Source: Chelativorans intermedius (GTDB lineage: Bacteria; Pseudomonadota; Alphaproteobacteria; Rhizobiales; Rhizobiaceae). From it: DNA of 64,000 bases. The notes beneath the pieces are model-generated. The model had not been told where the DNA came from and searched no databases. It saw only the letters and a program-made list of their open reading frames with translations. Of this stretch, positions 6,934 to 15,697 are shown in pieces; the first letter of the stretch is position 1, and every line of letters starts with the position of its first letter. Position numbers and translations under genes: made by a program. The DNA lies in NCBI RefSeq assembly GCF_025398255.1, contig NZ_JAODNW010000010.1:1-64000 (forward strand), in the 5' to 3' direction.

Positions 6934-8811
6934 TCACCGTTTGGAGGGGCCGCCGCTCAATGCGCGCAGTGCGTTGGCGATCACCGCCACGTCGATGCCT
7001 TCCTGCAGGAGCGCGCCGGCAACGGGGGGGATGAAGCCCATTGCGGCAGCGGCCATTGCCACACCCGAAAGGCCCAGCCCGACGAGGATGCTCTGCATGG
7101 CGATCGAGCGGGTGCGGTGCGCAATCCTCACAGCCTCGCCGACGGGGCGAAGCTGGTCGGTGAGAACGACGACATCCGCCGCCTGCGAGGAGGCGGTCGC
7201 GCCGCGCGCGCCCATGGCGATGCCGACCGTCGCCGCTGCCAGCGCCGGCGCGTCGTTGATGCCATCGCCGATCATCATGGTGGGAGCGCGCCGCATCTCG
7301 GCACGCACCGCTTCTATCTTGTCGGCGGGGTCGGCATCGGCGAGCAACGCATCGAGATTGAGCCGCGAGGCAATGCGCCTGGCCGCCTGCCTGTCGTCGC
7401 CCGTCAGCATGATGATCCGATCCACGCCCGCTGCGCGCAGCGTCTCCAGCGCCTGTGTTGCATCGGCGCGCAATGCATCGCCGAAGGTGAAGATTCCCGC
7501 AAGCCTGCCGTCGAGCGCCACGAAGACCCTCAGCACGGGCTCGCCGCCATATTTCCTTTCGCTTTCCTGGGCCCAGAGAGGCAACATTCCTTCGCCGATC
7601 ACCATGGCCCGGCTGCCGGCGACGATGCGGGTATCGCCGACGATGCCTTCCAGGCCGGCGCCGCGACGCTCACGCACCTCGCGGGGATGCGAAAGCGCCA
7701 GCGCGCGGGCGCGGGCCTCGCGGAGAATGGAGTCGACCAGAACGTGGTGGGATGCCTGCTCGAGCGAGGCCAGAAGCCGCAGTACCTCGCTTGGATCGTA
7801 TCCCGGCGCCGTCTCCTGCTCGATGAACTGGGCGCCACCGCGGGTGAGCGTGCCCGTCTTGTCGAAGATCGCCGTGCGCGCCCGGCCAAGCGCTTCCAGC
7901 GCTTGGCCGCCTTTCATGAGAACTCCGGCGCGTGCCGCCCTGGAGACGCCGCTGATGAAAGCGACGGGCGCCGCCAGGATGAGCGGACAAGGGGTGGCGA
8001 CCACCAGAACCGCAAGCCCCCGGACGGGGTCCTGCGAAACGGCCCATGCAAGCCCCGCGACCAGCAGGGTGGCGGGAAACAGGAAGAGCGCAAAGCGGTC
8101 CGCCATGCGGATGAAGGGCGCCTTGGCCGTCTGCGCTGCCGCGACCATGCGCACGATCCCGGCATAGGTGCTCTCCTCTGCGCGCGCTCCGGCGCGCATG
8201 AGGAAGGTTTCTCCGGCATTGACGGTACCGCTGCGAAGGAAATCCCCGCTGCGGCAGTTCTCCGGCAGGGGTTCTCCGGTCACCGCCGACTGGTCGATGC
8301 GCGCCGCTGCATCCACGAGCGTGCCGTCCACCGGCAGGACCTCCCCTGCACGCACCAGCAGCAGGTCGCCCACCTCGACATCGCCTACGGGAACGGTGAC
8401 CACCCCGGAATCCTCCTTCCGGTGTGCAAAGCGCGGCGATCTGTCGGAAAGCGCGGTGAGGTCGCGCTCGGCGCGGCCGCGTGCAAAGTCTTCGAGCACC
8501 GTGCCGCCGGCATACATGATAGCCACCACCACCGCTGCCAGCGACTGGTCGAGCAGCAGCGCTGCCGACATGGAAACGAGCGCGATGGCGTCGACACCCA
8601 GCCGGCCGATCCACAGATCCCTCAATATCGAGACGAACAGCGCAAGGGCGACGGGAAGCGCCCCGGCGGCCCAAATGGTTTCCGGTGTGAGTGCCGGCGG
8701 CGCCTGGAAGGTCGGCGCCCAGTGCAGCGCAAGGCCGCTCGACAGCCCCAACAGGGCCATCGCCAACAGCAATTGTCTGAGCAGGGACTCGGAGACGGAA
8801 GGTGGCTTCAT
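6934..8811 (-). CDS. Heavy-metal P1B-type ATPase without N-terminal metal-binding domain
   Basis: A 625-residue P-type ATPase. The actuator TGEP lies at residues 178-181, the membrane metal site TPCPLIL at 273-279, the phosphorylation motif DKTGTLT has D317, and the hinge GDGINDAP is near residue 515. The protein starts with about six membrane-associated stretches before the phosphorylation domain, and no CXXC metal-binding domain precedes them. The usual HP of the SEHP-like motif is replaced by HH (ASHHVLV). TPC rather than CPC in the membrane suggests a divergent P1B subgroup, so the metal cannot be named. The gene is last in a probable operon cytochrome c - universal stress protein - ATPase read from a promoter with FixK/FNR boxes. 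Confidence 0.85.
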   Translation of the reverse strand: MKPPSVSESLLRQLLLAMALLGLSSGLALHWAPTFQAPPALTPETIWAAGALPVALALFVSILRDLWIGRLGVDAIALVSMSAALLLDQSLAAVVVAIMYAGGTVLEDFARGRAERDLTALSDRSPRFAHRKEDSGVVTVPVGDVEVGDLLLVRAGEVLPVDGTLVDAAARIDQSAVTGEPLPENCRSGDFLRSGTVNAGETFLMRAGARAEESTYAGIVRMVAAAQTAKAPFIRMADRFALFLFPATLLVAGLAWAVSQDPVRGLAVLVVATPCPLILAAPVAFISGVSRAARAGVLMKGGQALEALGRARTAIFDKTGTLTRGGAQFIEQETAPGYDPSEVLRLLASLEQASHHVLVDSILREARARALALSHPREVRERRGAGLEGIVGDTRIVAGSRAMVIGEGMLPLWAQESERKYGGEPVLRVFVALDGRLAGIFTFGDALRADATQALETLRAAGVDRIIMLTGDDRQAARRIASRLNLDALLADADPADKIEAVRAEMRRAPTMMIGDGINDAPALAAATVGIAMGARGATASSQAADVVVLTDQLRPVGEAVRIAHRTRSIAMQSILVGLGLSGVAMAAAAMGFIPPVAGALLQEGIDVAVIANALRALSGGPSKR

Positions 8812-8905
8812 CAGGTGTCGGATGGATTCGGGGCGGCTCTCGTGCGGCCTGCCGCCATGCCTCCTTGCGCCGCACGCCGTCGCGCGGGACGAGCGAGATT
8901 CGCCA

Positions 8906-9748
8906 TCAGTGCGCCATCAACAGGGGAACGGGGGCTGCTTCCAGCAGCGACCGCGTAACCCCGCCCAGGACGGCCTGCCTGAACCGGGAATGGACGAAAG
9001 CGCCCATGACCAGCATGTCGATGGCCTCGTCCCTGACAAACTTGCGCAGCCTTTCGGCGGCATCGCCCTCGATGGCGGAGAGAATCTCCAGCCGCGGCTC
9101 GCAGGTGCCATGCTGCAGGAGGTGGGTGGCGAGATCCGCGCCGGGCGCCATTTGCGAGAGGTCCTTCTCGCCGGTCACGGTGACGATGAAGATGGCTTCC
9201 GCCTGCCGCAGGAAGGGCATGGCATCGGCCACGGCCCGGGATGCGCGGGCGCTTCCGTCCCAGGCAATGGCCACGCGCCGCGGCACTGGCTTCCCTCCCT
9301 TCTCCGGGACGATCACGACGGAACGGCCGCTGTCGAAAAGCACATCCTCGATCGCCGCGCCCTGTGCATTGTCTTCGGGGTCGGCGGCATCCAGAATTGT
9401 GATGTCGTTCACGCGCGCGAGCCTTACGAGACGGCCTGTCCTGGCTTCGAGGGGCGAAAGCGTGTGTTCGGCGATGCAGACCACGCCGGCCTTGCCGATA
9501 TATTCTGCCGCATCGCGCGCCGAGCGCCGAGTCATCTCCTCCAGCCGTTCGATCTCGCTCTTGAGGATGGCGGAGGCGGACCCGCCGGTTCTGGTGACCG
9601 GCACATAGAATGCCGGCGGCAGCGCGCAGACCGTCAGGCAGGCGCCATGCCGTCGCGCAAGCGCGGTGGCGAAGACCAGCGCCGGCGTTGCGGAGGGTTC
9701 CGCGCGCGCCATCACGCCTGTCAGGATGCATTTGAGCTGTTCCGCCAT
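8906..9748 (-). CDS. Universal stress protein, tandem UspA domains
   Basis: A 280-residue protein with two UspA folds (about 1-145 and 150-280). The second half keeps the DMLVMGAFVHSRFRQ and GGVTRSLLEAAPVPLLMAH stretch typical of UspA C-termini. The glycine/serine ATP-binding pattern is only partly kept. Tandem Usp proteins are common members of FixK/FNR regulons in rhizobia, and this one lies 26 bases downstream of a cytochrome c gene whose promoter has two FixK/FNR boxes. The likely role is survival under oxygen limitation or other stress; no biochemical activity can be assigned. Confidence 0.88.
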   Translation of the reverse strand: MAEQLKCILTGVMARAEPSATPALVFATALARRHGACLTVCALPPAFYVPVTRTGGSASAILKSEIERLEEMTRRSARDAAEYIGKAGVVCIAEHTLSPLEARTGRLVRLARVNDITILDAADPEDNAQGAAIEDVLFDSGRSVVIVPEKGGKPVPRRVAIAWDGSARASRAVADAMPFLRQAEAIFIVTVTGEKDLSQMAPGADLATHLLQHGTCEPRLEILSAIEGDAAERLRKFVRDEAIDMLVMGAFVHSRFRQAVLGGVTRSLLEAAPVPLLMAH

Positions 9749-9774
9749 GGTTGTTTCTCCCCTGCCTTCGGGCC

Positions 9775-10101
9775 TCAGTCCTGGAGCGTTTCGAGATAGG
9801 CGATGATGGCAGCAATCTGTTCGGGTTCGGCCACGAACTCGGGCATGTCGGGGTGTCCGACATAGATGCCCTCGGCAAAGGCTTCCTCCAGCGCATCGAG
9901 GGGATAGCGCTCGGAAAGCGTTCTGAACGCCGGGGCTTCAGGGTGCTGGCTCGTGTCGTCAATGCCGATTGCATGACACCGGGCGCAGTTTGTCTCCACC
10001 AGCGCCCTGCCATATTCGATCACCGGATCCGCAATGGCGGGTGTCACCGCAATCGCGAGCCCCAGGCAAAGGGCACTGCAAGGGAACCAGTTCCATCCCA
10101 T
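9775..10101 (-). CDS. Periplasmic c-type cytochrome
   Basis: A 108-residue single-haem cytochrome c. The signal peptide covers residues 1-24 (ending AIADP). The haem motif is C39-A-R-C42-H43, and the probable sixth ligand is M86 in GHPDMPEFV, followed by a C-terminal helix. It fits a small class I cytochrome acting as a soluble electron carrier. It is the first gene of the minus-strand operon leading into the Usp and P-type ATPase genes. Two exact FixK/FNR boxes stand 60-115 bases upstream of its start, so induction at low oxygen is likely. Its redox partner is not evident in the window. Confidence 0.87.
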   Translation of the reverse strand: MGWNWFPCSALCLGLAIAVTPAIADPVIEYGRALVETNCARCHAIGIDDTSQHPEAPAFRTLSERYPLDALEEAFAEGIYVGHPDMPEFVAEPEQIAAIIAYLETLQD

Positions 10102-10160
10102 CTCGGTTCATTGCTCCGTTTTTGACAATGGCACAATGCAGGAAGCGGCAGGGGCGAACC

Positions 10161-10174
10161 TTGACCCGCGTCAA
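10161..10174. promoter_or_regulatory. FixK/FNR-type box
   Basis: An exact TTGA-CCCGCG-TCAA palindrome lies in the divergent gap between the cytochrome c gene and the small-protein gene at 10278. It is 60 bases upstream of the cytochrome start codon and well placed to activate that minus-strand promoter. Confidence 0.65.
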
Positions 10175-10201
10175 ACCGGCGGGCGCAGGTTGCATGGGAG
10201 A

Positions 10202-10215
10202 TTGACCCTGATCAA
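10202..10215. promoter_or_regulatory. FixK/FNR-type box
   Basis: A second exact palindrome, TTGA-CCCTGA-TCAA, is 41 bases (about four helical turns) from the first in the same divergent gap. It lies 62 bases upstream of ATG 10278, suiting activation of the plus-strand small-protein/quinone-reductase transcript. Confidence 0.65.
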
Positions 10216-10277
10216 GGCACAAGGCGCCGCCCCGCGAAAAAGTGGCGGCCAACCCATTCTGTCACGGGAGACGCACC

Positions 10278-10667
10278 ATGACCGCGACCACCGCCAAGCC
10301 GGGCGAGAAATTCCGTCACGTCAGACTTGAGCTTGCACGGGAGCAGGGCCATCCGCTCGGGGACCGTGCATATGGATACGACCTCGTCATTCCGCTCGAT
10401 GCCGAGGGCAACCTCGATGCCAGGGAATGCGCCAGGCATCGCGAGCACTGCCGCGTGCGCCGGTTCCGCCCCGGCGAGGAGGATATGGTGGGTGCGTTGC
10501 GGCGCAGGCCGGGCGGCCAGTGGTTCTTCGACTATGGCGAGGGCGAGGAGGACGACGAACTCGGATTTCGCTTCAGCGACGAACGTTTCGTGCCCGGCGA
10601 ATACGTCTCGATCCTCAGCGATGGGGTGATGCACACATATCAGGTGAAGCGGGTGGAGAAGATCTGA
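10278..10667 (+). CDS. Small acidic conserved protein of unknown function
   Basis: A 129-residue soluble protein. Residues about 60-110 are rich in acidic and aromatic residues (QWFFDYGEGEEDDELGF), and the C-terminus ends HTYQVKRVEKI in a beta-rich region. I do not recognise a named family with certainty. The start was set at ATG 10278 because GGGAG precedes it; an upstream in-frame ATG at 10242 has no ribosome site and falls close to the FNR box. The gene sits directly downstream of two FixK/FNR boxes and 44 bases before a flavodoxin-fold reductase gene, so it is likely an oxygen-limitation-induced protein. It has no signal peptide or membrane segment. Confidence 0.75.
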   Translation: MTATTAKPGEKFRHVRLELAREQGHPLGDRAYGYDLVIPLDAEGNLDARECARHREHCRVRRFRPGEEDMVGALRRRPGGQWFFDYGEGEEDDELGFRFSDERFVPGEYVSILSDGVMHTYQVKRVEKI

Positions 10668-10711
10668 CGTCCGAAGCAGGCCCGCCCTCAACCTCCAGAA
10701 CAGGATTCGCC

Positions 10712-11296
10712 ATGACCCGCCGCATCGTCATCATCCAGGGGCATCCCGACCCCGACCCCCGCCGCTACTGCCGCGCCCTGGCGGATGCCTATGCGCAAGG
10801 GGCCGCGGCAGCCGGCCACCAGGTGACGAGGATCGACCTTTCGAGCCTGGACTTCCCGCTTCTGCGAAAACAGGAAGACTTTCTGCACGGCGCGCTGCCG
10901 CGCGAGCTCGAGCCCGCCAAGGAGGCCATCTTGAAGGCCGAGCATCTGGTCTTCGTCTTTCCCCTGTGGCTTGGAACCATGCCTGCCTTGCTGAAGGGCT
11001 TCCTGGAACAGGTCATGCGTCCGGGTGTGGCGTTCGCCTATGACAGCAAGGGCTTCCCCAGGACCCTGCTTTCGGGCCGCTCTGCACGGATCATCGTGAC
11101 CATGGGCATGCCGGCCTTCTTCTATCGCTGGTGGTTCTTCAGCCACGGGTTGAGCGGCATGCGCCGCAACATCCTCAAATTTGCGGGACTGGCGCCCGTG
11201 AGGGAGACGCTCTTCGGCATGATCGAGGCGGCGGGCGACAGCAAACGCCGCAAATGGCTCGACCAGATGCGCCGGCTCGGCGAGAAGGCGGGTTAG
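10712..11296 (+). CDS. NAD(P)H:quinone reductase-like flavodoxin-fold protein
   Basis: A 194-residue protein of the flavodoxin_2 (MdaB/NQO1-like) group. It has a beta-strand start RRIVIIQGHPDP, the FMN/FAD-contacting loop VFPLWLGTMPALLKGFLEQV near residues 80-100, and IIVTMGMPAFFY near 127-138. Such enzymes reduce quinones by two electrons, avoiding semiquinone radicals. An upstream open frame starting at 10427 overlaps the preceding gene in another frame and was rejected; ATG 10712 gives the full family domain. It follows the small acidic protein gene and is probably co-transcribed from the FixK/FNR-box promoter. Confidence 0.85.
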   Translation: MTRRIVIIQGHPDPDPRRYCRALADAYAQGAAAAGHQVTRIDLSSLDFPLLRKQEDFLHGALPRELEPAKEAILKAEHLVFVFPLWLGTMPALLKGFLEQVMRPGVAFAYDSKGFPRTLLSGRSARIIVTMGMPAFFYRWWFFSHGLSGMRRNILKFAGLAPVRETLFGMIEAAGDSKRRKWLDQMRRLGEKAG

Positions 11297-11386
11297 CCGG
11301 CAGCGGCCCGGAAGCGGCGCATCGGATCTGCCTGTCGCACCGGGTGGCGGAACGCGCTATATGGCTGTGAACCGGGAGGGGAGCGC

Positions 11387-13495
11387 GTGCAGCCTGACGT
11401 TGGAGCGACCCCGTTGATTGCGCTCGACGCCGTGGCCTTCGATACGGAGACCACGGGCCTCGACGTGCGCAAGGCGCGCATCGTCCAGATCGGCGGTGTC
11501 GGCATCGCACACGGTGCGGTGTCCGTTCATCAGCGTTTTGAAAGCCTGGTCAATCCCGGCGCGCCCGTGCCGGCCGCGTCGACGCGCATTCATGGGATCA
11601 CCAATGCGATGGTGCGCATCGAGCCGGCCTTTGCCGTGGCCTGGCCGCGCTTCGAGAGCTTTCGCGCCGGCCGCCCGCTGGTGGGTTATGCCATCGGCTT
11701 CGACCTCGCCATTGTGGAGAAGGAGACGGCACGCGCCGGCATTGCCTGGAAACGCCCGCGGACCCTGTGCGTGCGCACGCTGAGCCGCGTCGTCAATCCC
11801 GATCTGCGCGACTGCTCGCTGGAAGCGCTGGCCGCCTGGCTGGGCTTCGAGATTGCAAACCGCCATCAGGCACTGGGCGATGCCGAAGCGGCGGCGAAGA
11901 TCTTCACCGGCCTTCTTCCCCGGTTGCAGGCCCTGGGCATTCGCACCTTCGCGGAGGCGGAGATGGCCTCCCTGCGACAGGCGGGGCAGGCGGACGACGA
12001 AGCGCGTGCAGGATGGGTGGCGCCTGTCCTGCGGCCGGTTCCGCCGCCTTTCGCTGCCATCGACCCCTTTGCCTATCGCCACCGCGTGGGCGATCTCATG
12101 AGCGGGCCGCCTCTCGTCGTCCAGCAGGAAACGCCGCTGCGCGCGGCGATTGCCCTGATGGCGCAGCGCAAGGTCGGATCGGTCCTCGTCTCGGCCAAGG
12201 CAGAGCCGGGCCGTCCCGCCGAGGCTTATGGCATACTCACCGAGCGCGATGTCCTGCGCGTGCTGGCGACGGAAGGGGAGAGGGGGCTTGCGCGCCGCGC
12301 CGGCGAGTTTCAGAGCAGGCCGCTTGCCACCATCCGCGCCCGAGCCTTCGCCTACCGGGCAATTGGCCGCATGGAAAGGCTGGGAATCCGCCATCTCGGC
12401 GTGCGCGACGAAAAAGAAGCCGTTGTCGGCATCATCTCCGCGCGCGATCTCCTGCGCCTGCGCGCCGGCGCGGCGATCAAGCTCGACGATGCGATCGAGG
12501 CGGCGCAGTCGGACGCGGAAATGGCCGCCGCGTGGGCGTCCCTTCCCTCCGTCGCGGCCGCGCTGGTGGCGGAGGACATCGAAGCGCGCATCGTCGCCGA
12601 GATCGTCAGCGAGGAACTGCGCGCCATGACGCGCCGGGCGGCCATCCTCGCGGAGGAGGAGATGCGGCAAGCCGGCCTCGGCGGGCCGCCGGTCCCCTAT
12701 GCACTGCTGGTTCTGGGGTCGGCCGGGCGCGGTGAAAGTCTGCTTGCCGCCGATCAGGACAATGCCATCGTCTTCGAGCGGGGTGAGGCCGATGGTCCGC
12801 AGGACCGCTGGTTCGGGGCTCTGGGCGGACGAATCGCGGCGATCCTTGATACGGCGGGCATCGCCTATTGCAAGGGCGGGGTGATGGCGAAGAATGCCGA
12901 GTGGCGCGGCTCTCTGGATCTCTGGCGGCAGCGTTTCGGCCAGTGGGTTCGCCGTTCGCGCCCCCAGGACCTGCTCAATGTGGACATCTTCTTCGATCTC
13001 GTGCCCGTCCATGGCGAAAGGCGCCTCGGCGAGACTCTTTTCGAGGAAGCCTACGCGCACGGACATGGGGATGCGGCGTTCCCCCTGGTGCTCGGCGAAC
13101 GGCTCGGCGGCCTGCCGACGCCCTTCACGCTCTTTGGCAGGCTGCGCACGCAGGAGGGGCGGCTCGATCTGAAGCGCCATGCGCTTTTTCCGCTCGTCTC
13201 CGCGGCGCGGGTCCTCTCGATCCGCCACGACATCCGCGCCCGTTCGACGCGGGCGCGGCTCGAAGGACTTCTCGACAGGGGCATCGGCAGCGAACCGACG
13301 ATCCGCCGCCTCCTTGCCGCTCACGATCTGGTGCTTTCGCTGCTGCTCGTGCAGCAGGGGCGTGATCGCCATCAGGGCGTGCCCATGTCCAACAGCATTG
13401 AAATCGCTTCGTTTCCGCGTGAGCGCAGGGCAGAGCTGCAAAGGGCGCTGAAGGAAATTCAGCTCCTGCCCGCGCTCATGCGCGATCTCATGTAG
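11387..13495 (+). CDS. Exonuclease-CBS-DUF294 nucleotidyltransferase-like fusion
   Basis: A 702-residue multidomain protein starting at GTG 11387 with GGAGGGGAG upstream. Residues about 10-180 form a DEDDh exonuclease of DnaQ type (DTETTGLD near 20, later HQALGDAEAA). Residues about 235-365 carry a pair of CBS domains (FAYRHRVGDLMSG, YGILTERDVLRVL, VVGIISARDLLRL). From about 440 a DUF294 nucleotidyltransferase-like domain shows GSAGRGESLLAADQDNAIV, as in GlnD-like enzymes, followed by a DUF294_C helical region to the end. CBS-DUF294 proteins are usually predicted signalling proteins, and the exonuclease fusion is a known but uncommon arrangement. It lies 122 bases upstream of fixL in the same orientation. 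Function in vivo is unknown. Confidence 0.85.
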   Translation: MQPDVGATPLIALDAVAFDTETTGLDVRKARIVQIGGVGIAHGAVSVHQRFESLVNPGAPVPAASTRIHGITNAMVRIEPAFAVAWPRFESFRAGRPLVGYAIGFDLAIVEKETARAGIAWKRPRTLCVRTLSRVVNPDLRDCSLEALAAWLGFEIANRHQALGDAEAAAKIFTGLLPRLQALGIRTFAEAEMASLRQAGQADDEARAGWVAPVLRPVPPPFAAIDPFAYRHRVGDLMSGPPLVVQQETPLRAAIALMAQRKVGSVLVSAKAEPGRPAEAYGILTERDVLRVLATEGERGLARRAGEFQSRPLATIRARAFAYRAIGRMERLGIRHLGVRDEKEAVVGIISARDLLRLRAGAAIKLDDAIEAAQSDAEMAAAWASLPSVAAALVAEDIEARIVAEIVSEELRAMTRRAAILAEEEMRQAGLGGPPVPYALLVLGSAGRGESLLAADQDNAIVFERGEADGPQDRWFGALGGRIAAILDTAGIAYCKGGVMAKNAEWRGSLDLWRQRFGQWVRRSRPQDLLNVDIFFDLVPVHGERRLGETLFEEAYAHGHGDAAFPLVLGERLGGLPTPFTLFGRLRTQEGRLDLKRHALFPLVSAARVLSIRHDIRARSTRARLEGLLDRGIGSEPTIRRLLAAHDLVLSLLLVQQGRDRHQGVPMSNSIEIASFPRERRAELQRALKEIQLLPALMRDLM

Positions 13496-13617
13496 GCTTG
13501 CCGCATTCTTCTCTCCCCTCCCGCGCCGGTATGTCGCGGGGCGGAGTAGAGGTGGCCATCAAACATGAACTGCCCTAGACTATCCAAGAGTATCTGCGTG
13601 TTTCCTCGGGACGGCAT

Positions 13618-15006
13618 GTGATTTTCAACCAAACGGACCTGTCTTGGTTCCTGCCGCTTGTTCCGCTGGCGGTGCTCGGCGGCACCGTTCTTGCGGGAAA
13701 GTTGGCAGGATTTGCGATTCTGGCTGCCGGTGCGGCACTCCTTGCCGCGGCCGCACTGGGCACAACCCCTGGTCTGAGTGCTGCGGGGGTGGGCCTGTCT
13801 CTTGCCCTTTCGGTGATTCTCGTCCTTTTCGGTGCCCGCTGCCGCGAGGCGAGGGCGGCCATCCGCACCGCGCAGCAACAGCTCGAAGCACGCGAAACCC
13901 ATCTGCGCTCCATACTGGACACCGTGCCGGATGCCACGGTGGTCATCGATTCAAGCGGCAGGATGATCTCCTTCAACCGCGCGGCGGTCCGCCAGTTCGG
14001 CTATTCGGAGGCCGAGGCGGTGGGCCGGAACGTGAGCATCCTGATGCCCGAACCCTATCGGGGCGAGCACGACCATTACATCCAGCGATATCTGGGGACG
14101 GGCGAGCGGCGCATCATCGGCGTCGATCGGGTGGTGGTCGGGCGGCGTAAGGACGGCTCGACCTTCCCGATGAAGCTTGCCGTCGGGGAGATGCAGAGCA
14201 ATGACGGCGTTTTCTTCACCGGCTTCATCCGCGATCTGACCGAGAGGGCCGAATCCGAGGCCCGCCTGCAGGAGGTCCAGGCGGAGCTGGCGCGCCTGGC
14301 GCGGCTCAACGAGCTGGGTGAAATGGCCTCGACCCTGGCGCACGAGCTCAACCAGCCGCTTTCGGCCATCGCCAACTATGTGCAGGGTTGCAGCCGGCTG
14401 CTGCGCGGCATGGACGACGCTCTCGCCTCCCGTATGCGCGAGGCGCTGGACGAGGCGGGTCGCCAGTCGCAAAGGGCCGGCCAGATCATCCGGCATCTGC
14501 GCGAGTTCGTTACCCGCGGCGAGACGGAAAAACAGCCGGAGGATCTCCACAGGCTTGTGGAGGAGGCGGGAGCCCTCGCCCTGGTCGGCTCGCGCGAGTT
14601 GGGCGTGCGTACGGTGTTCGATTTCGATTCCGGTCCGAGGACCGTGCTGGTAGACCGCATCCAGATCCAGCAGGTGCTGATCAATCTGATGCGCAACGCC
14701 ATGGAGGCCATGAAGGAAAGCGAGGTGCGCGAACTTGTGGTGCGCATCACGCCGGGCGAGGGCGGCGAAGCGGCGGTGGAGGTCTCGGACACCGGCGGCG
14801 GCGTGCCCGAGGAAGTGGCTTCTCAGCTCTTCAAGCCTTTCCTCACCACCAAACCGGGCGGTATGGGCGTCGGCCTTTCCATATCGAAGCGGATCATCGA
14901 ATCCCATGGGGGCGAACTCACCATGCGGCGCAACGAGAAGGGCGGCGCGACCTTCCGCTTCACATTGCCTGCCGCAACGCAACAGGAGCTGGAAGATGAG
15001 CAGTGA
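13618..15006 (+). CDS. fixL: Oxygen-sensing histidine kinase FixL
   Basis: A 462-residue sensor kinase from GTG 13618. Hydrophobic helices occupy about residues 8-74. A PAS domain (about 92-210) keeps the haem pocket: H151 in [10 protein letters not shown] with R157 six residues on, and R171 in [10 protein letters not shown], equivalent to H200, R206 and R220 of Bradyrhizobium FixL. The phosphoacceptor is H242 in [10 protein letters not shown], and the ATPase domain has [19 protein letters not shown] and [10 protein letters not shown]. FixL is inactive with oxygen bound; at low oxygen it phosphorylates FixJ, which in rhizobia drives fixK. The gene overlaps fixJ by eleven bases, so the two are translationally coupled. 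No fixK or fixN genes are in the window. Confidence 0.92.
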   Translation: MIFNQTDLSWFLPLVPLAVLGGTVLAGKLAGFAILAAGAALLAAAALGTTPGLSAAGVGLSLALSVILVLFGARCREARAAIRTAQQQLEARETHLRSILDTVPDATVVIDSSGRMISFNRAAVRQFGYSEAEAVGRNVSILMPEPYRGEHDHYIQRYLGTGERRIIGVDRVVVGRRKDGSTFPMKLAVGEMQSNDGVFFTGFIRDLTERAESEARLQEVQAELARLARLNELGEMASTLAHELNQPLSAIANYVQGCSRLLRGMDDALASRMREALDEAGRQSQRAGQIIRHLREFVTRGETEKQPEDLHRLVEEAGALALVGSRELGVRTVFDFDSGPRTVLVDRIQIQQVLINLMRNAMEAMKESEVRELVVRITPGEGGEAAVEVSDTGGGVPEEVASQLFKPFLTTKPGGMGVGLSISKRIIESHGGELTMRRNEKGGATFRFTLPAATQQELEDEQ

Positions 15007-15613
15007 TGTCGTCATTCACATCGTTGACGACGAGGAGCCTGTCAGGAAGTCGCTTGCCTTCCTGCTGAGCATATCGGGTTACGCGGTGCGGGTGCATGCC
15101 TCGGCAAAGGCCTTCCTTGCCCTGGCAGGCCAGCTCGACCGGGCCTGTCTGGTGACGGATCTGCGCATGCCGGAGATGAGCGGGGTCGAACTGCTCAAGC
15201 GGCTGCGCGAGGAAGACGCCATGCTGCCCGCCATCGTGATCACGGGACACGGAGATGTCCCGATGGCCGTCGAGGCGATGAAGGCGGGGGCGCTCGATTT
15301 CATCGAAAAGCCGTTCGAGGACGAGGTCTTGCTCGAGGCAGTGAGGCGCGCCACCGCCGAGCTTGAAAGAAGGCCGCAGGAGCGCAACGACCTTTCGGCC
15401 ATTCGAGAGCGTCTCGAGCAGCTCACCAGGCGGGAGCGGCAGGTCATGACCGGAATTGTCGCCGGTCTGCCCAACAAGACCATCGCCTATGATCTCGACA
15501 TCAGCCCGCGCACGGTGGAGGTGCACCGGGCCAATGTGATGGCGAAGATGAACGCCAAGAACCTCCCGGAGCTTGTGCGCATGGTTTTGGCTGTGGGGGA
15601 GGAAGGCTCCTGA
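14996..15613 (+). CDS. fixJ: FixJ response regulator
   Basis: A 205-residue two-domain regulator. The receiver (1-120) has acidic pocket D11/D12, phosphoacceptor D55 ([12 protein letters not shown]), switch T83 and K105 ([10 protein letters not shown]). The C-terminal LuxR-type helix-turn-helix (about 140-205) contains [20 protein letters not shown] and [14 protein letters not shown]. Length and motifs are those of FixJ. It begins inside the last codons of fixL. When phosphorylated it should activate fixK-type genes, linking to the FixK/FNR boxes at 924, 10161 and 10202. Confidence 0.93.
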   Translation: MSSDVVIHIVDDEEPVRKSLAFLLSISGYAVRVHASAKAFLALAGQLDRACLVTDLRMPEMSGVELLKRLREEDAMLPAIVITGHGDVPMAVEAMKAGALDFIEKPFEDEVLLEAVRRATAELERRPQERNDLSAIRERLEQLTRRERQVMTGIVAGLPNKTIAYDLDISPRTVEVHRANVMAKMNAKNLPELVRMVLAVGEEGS

Positions 15614-15697
15614 AACCGGCTTGATCCATCGCAAGGCCAGCGGCGTGCCGCCGTATAGCTTGGACAGACGAAGCATCGTCTCGAGAAGCAGACCAGC

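Noticed and set aside
15617-15630. Near match to a FixK/FNR box (TTGATCCATCGCAA) after fixJ
   Set aside because: The right half is GCAA rather than TCAA and no promoter-like context is evident, unlike the exact boxes at 924, 10161 and 10202.
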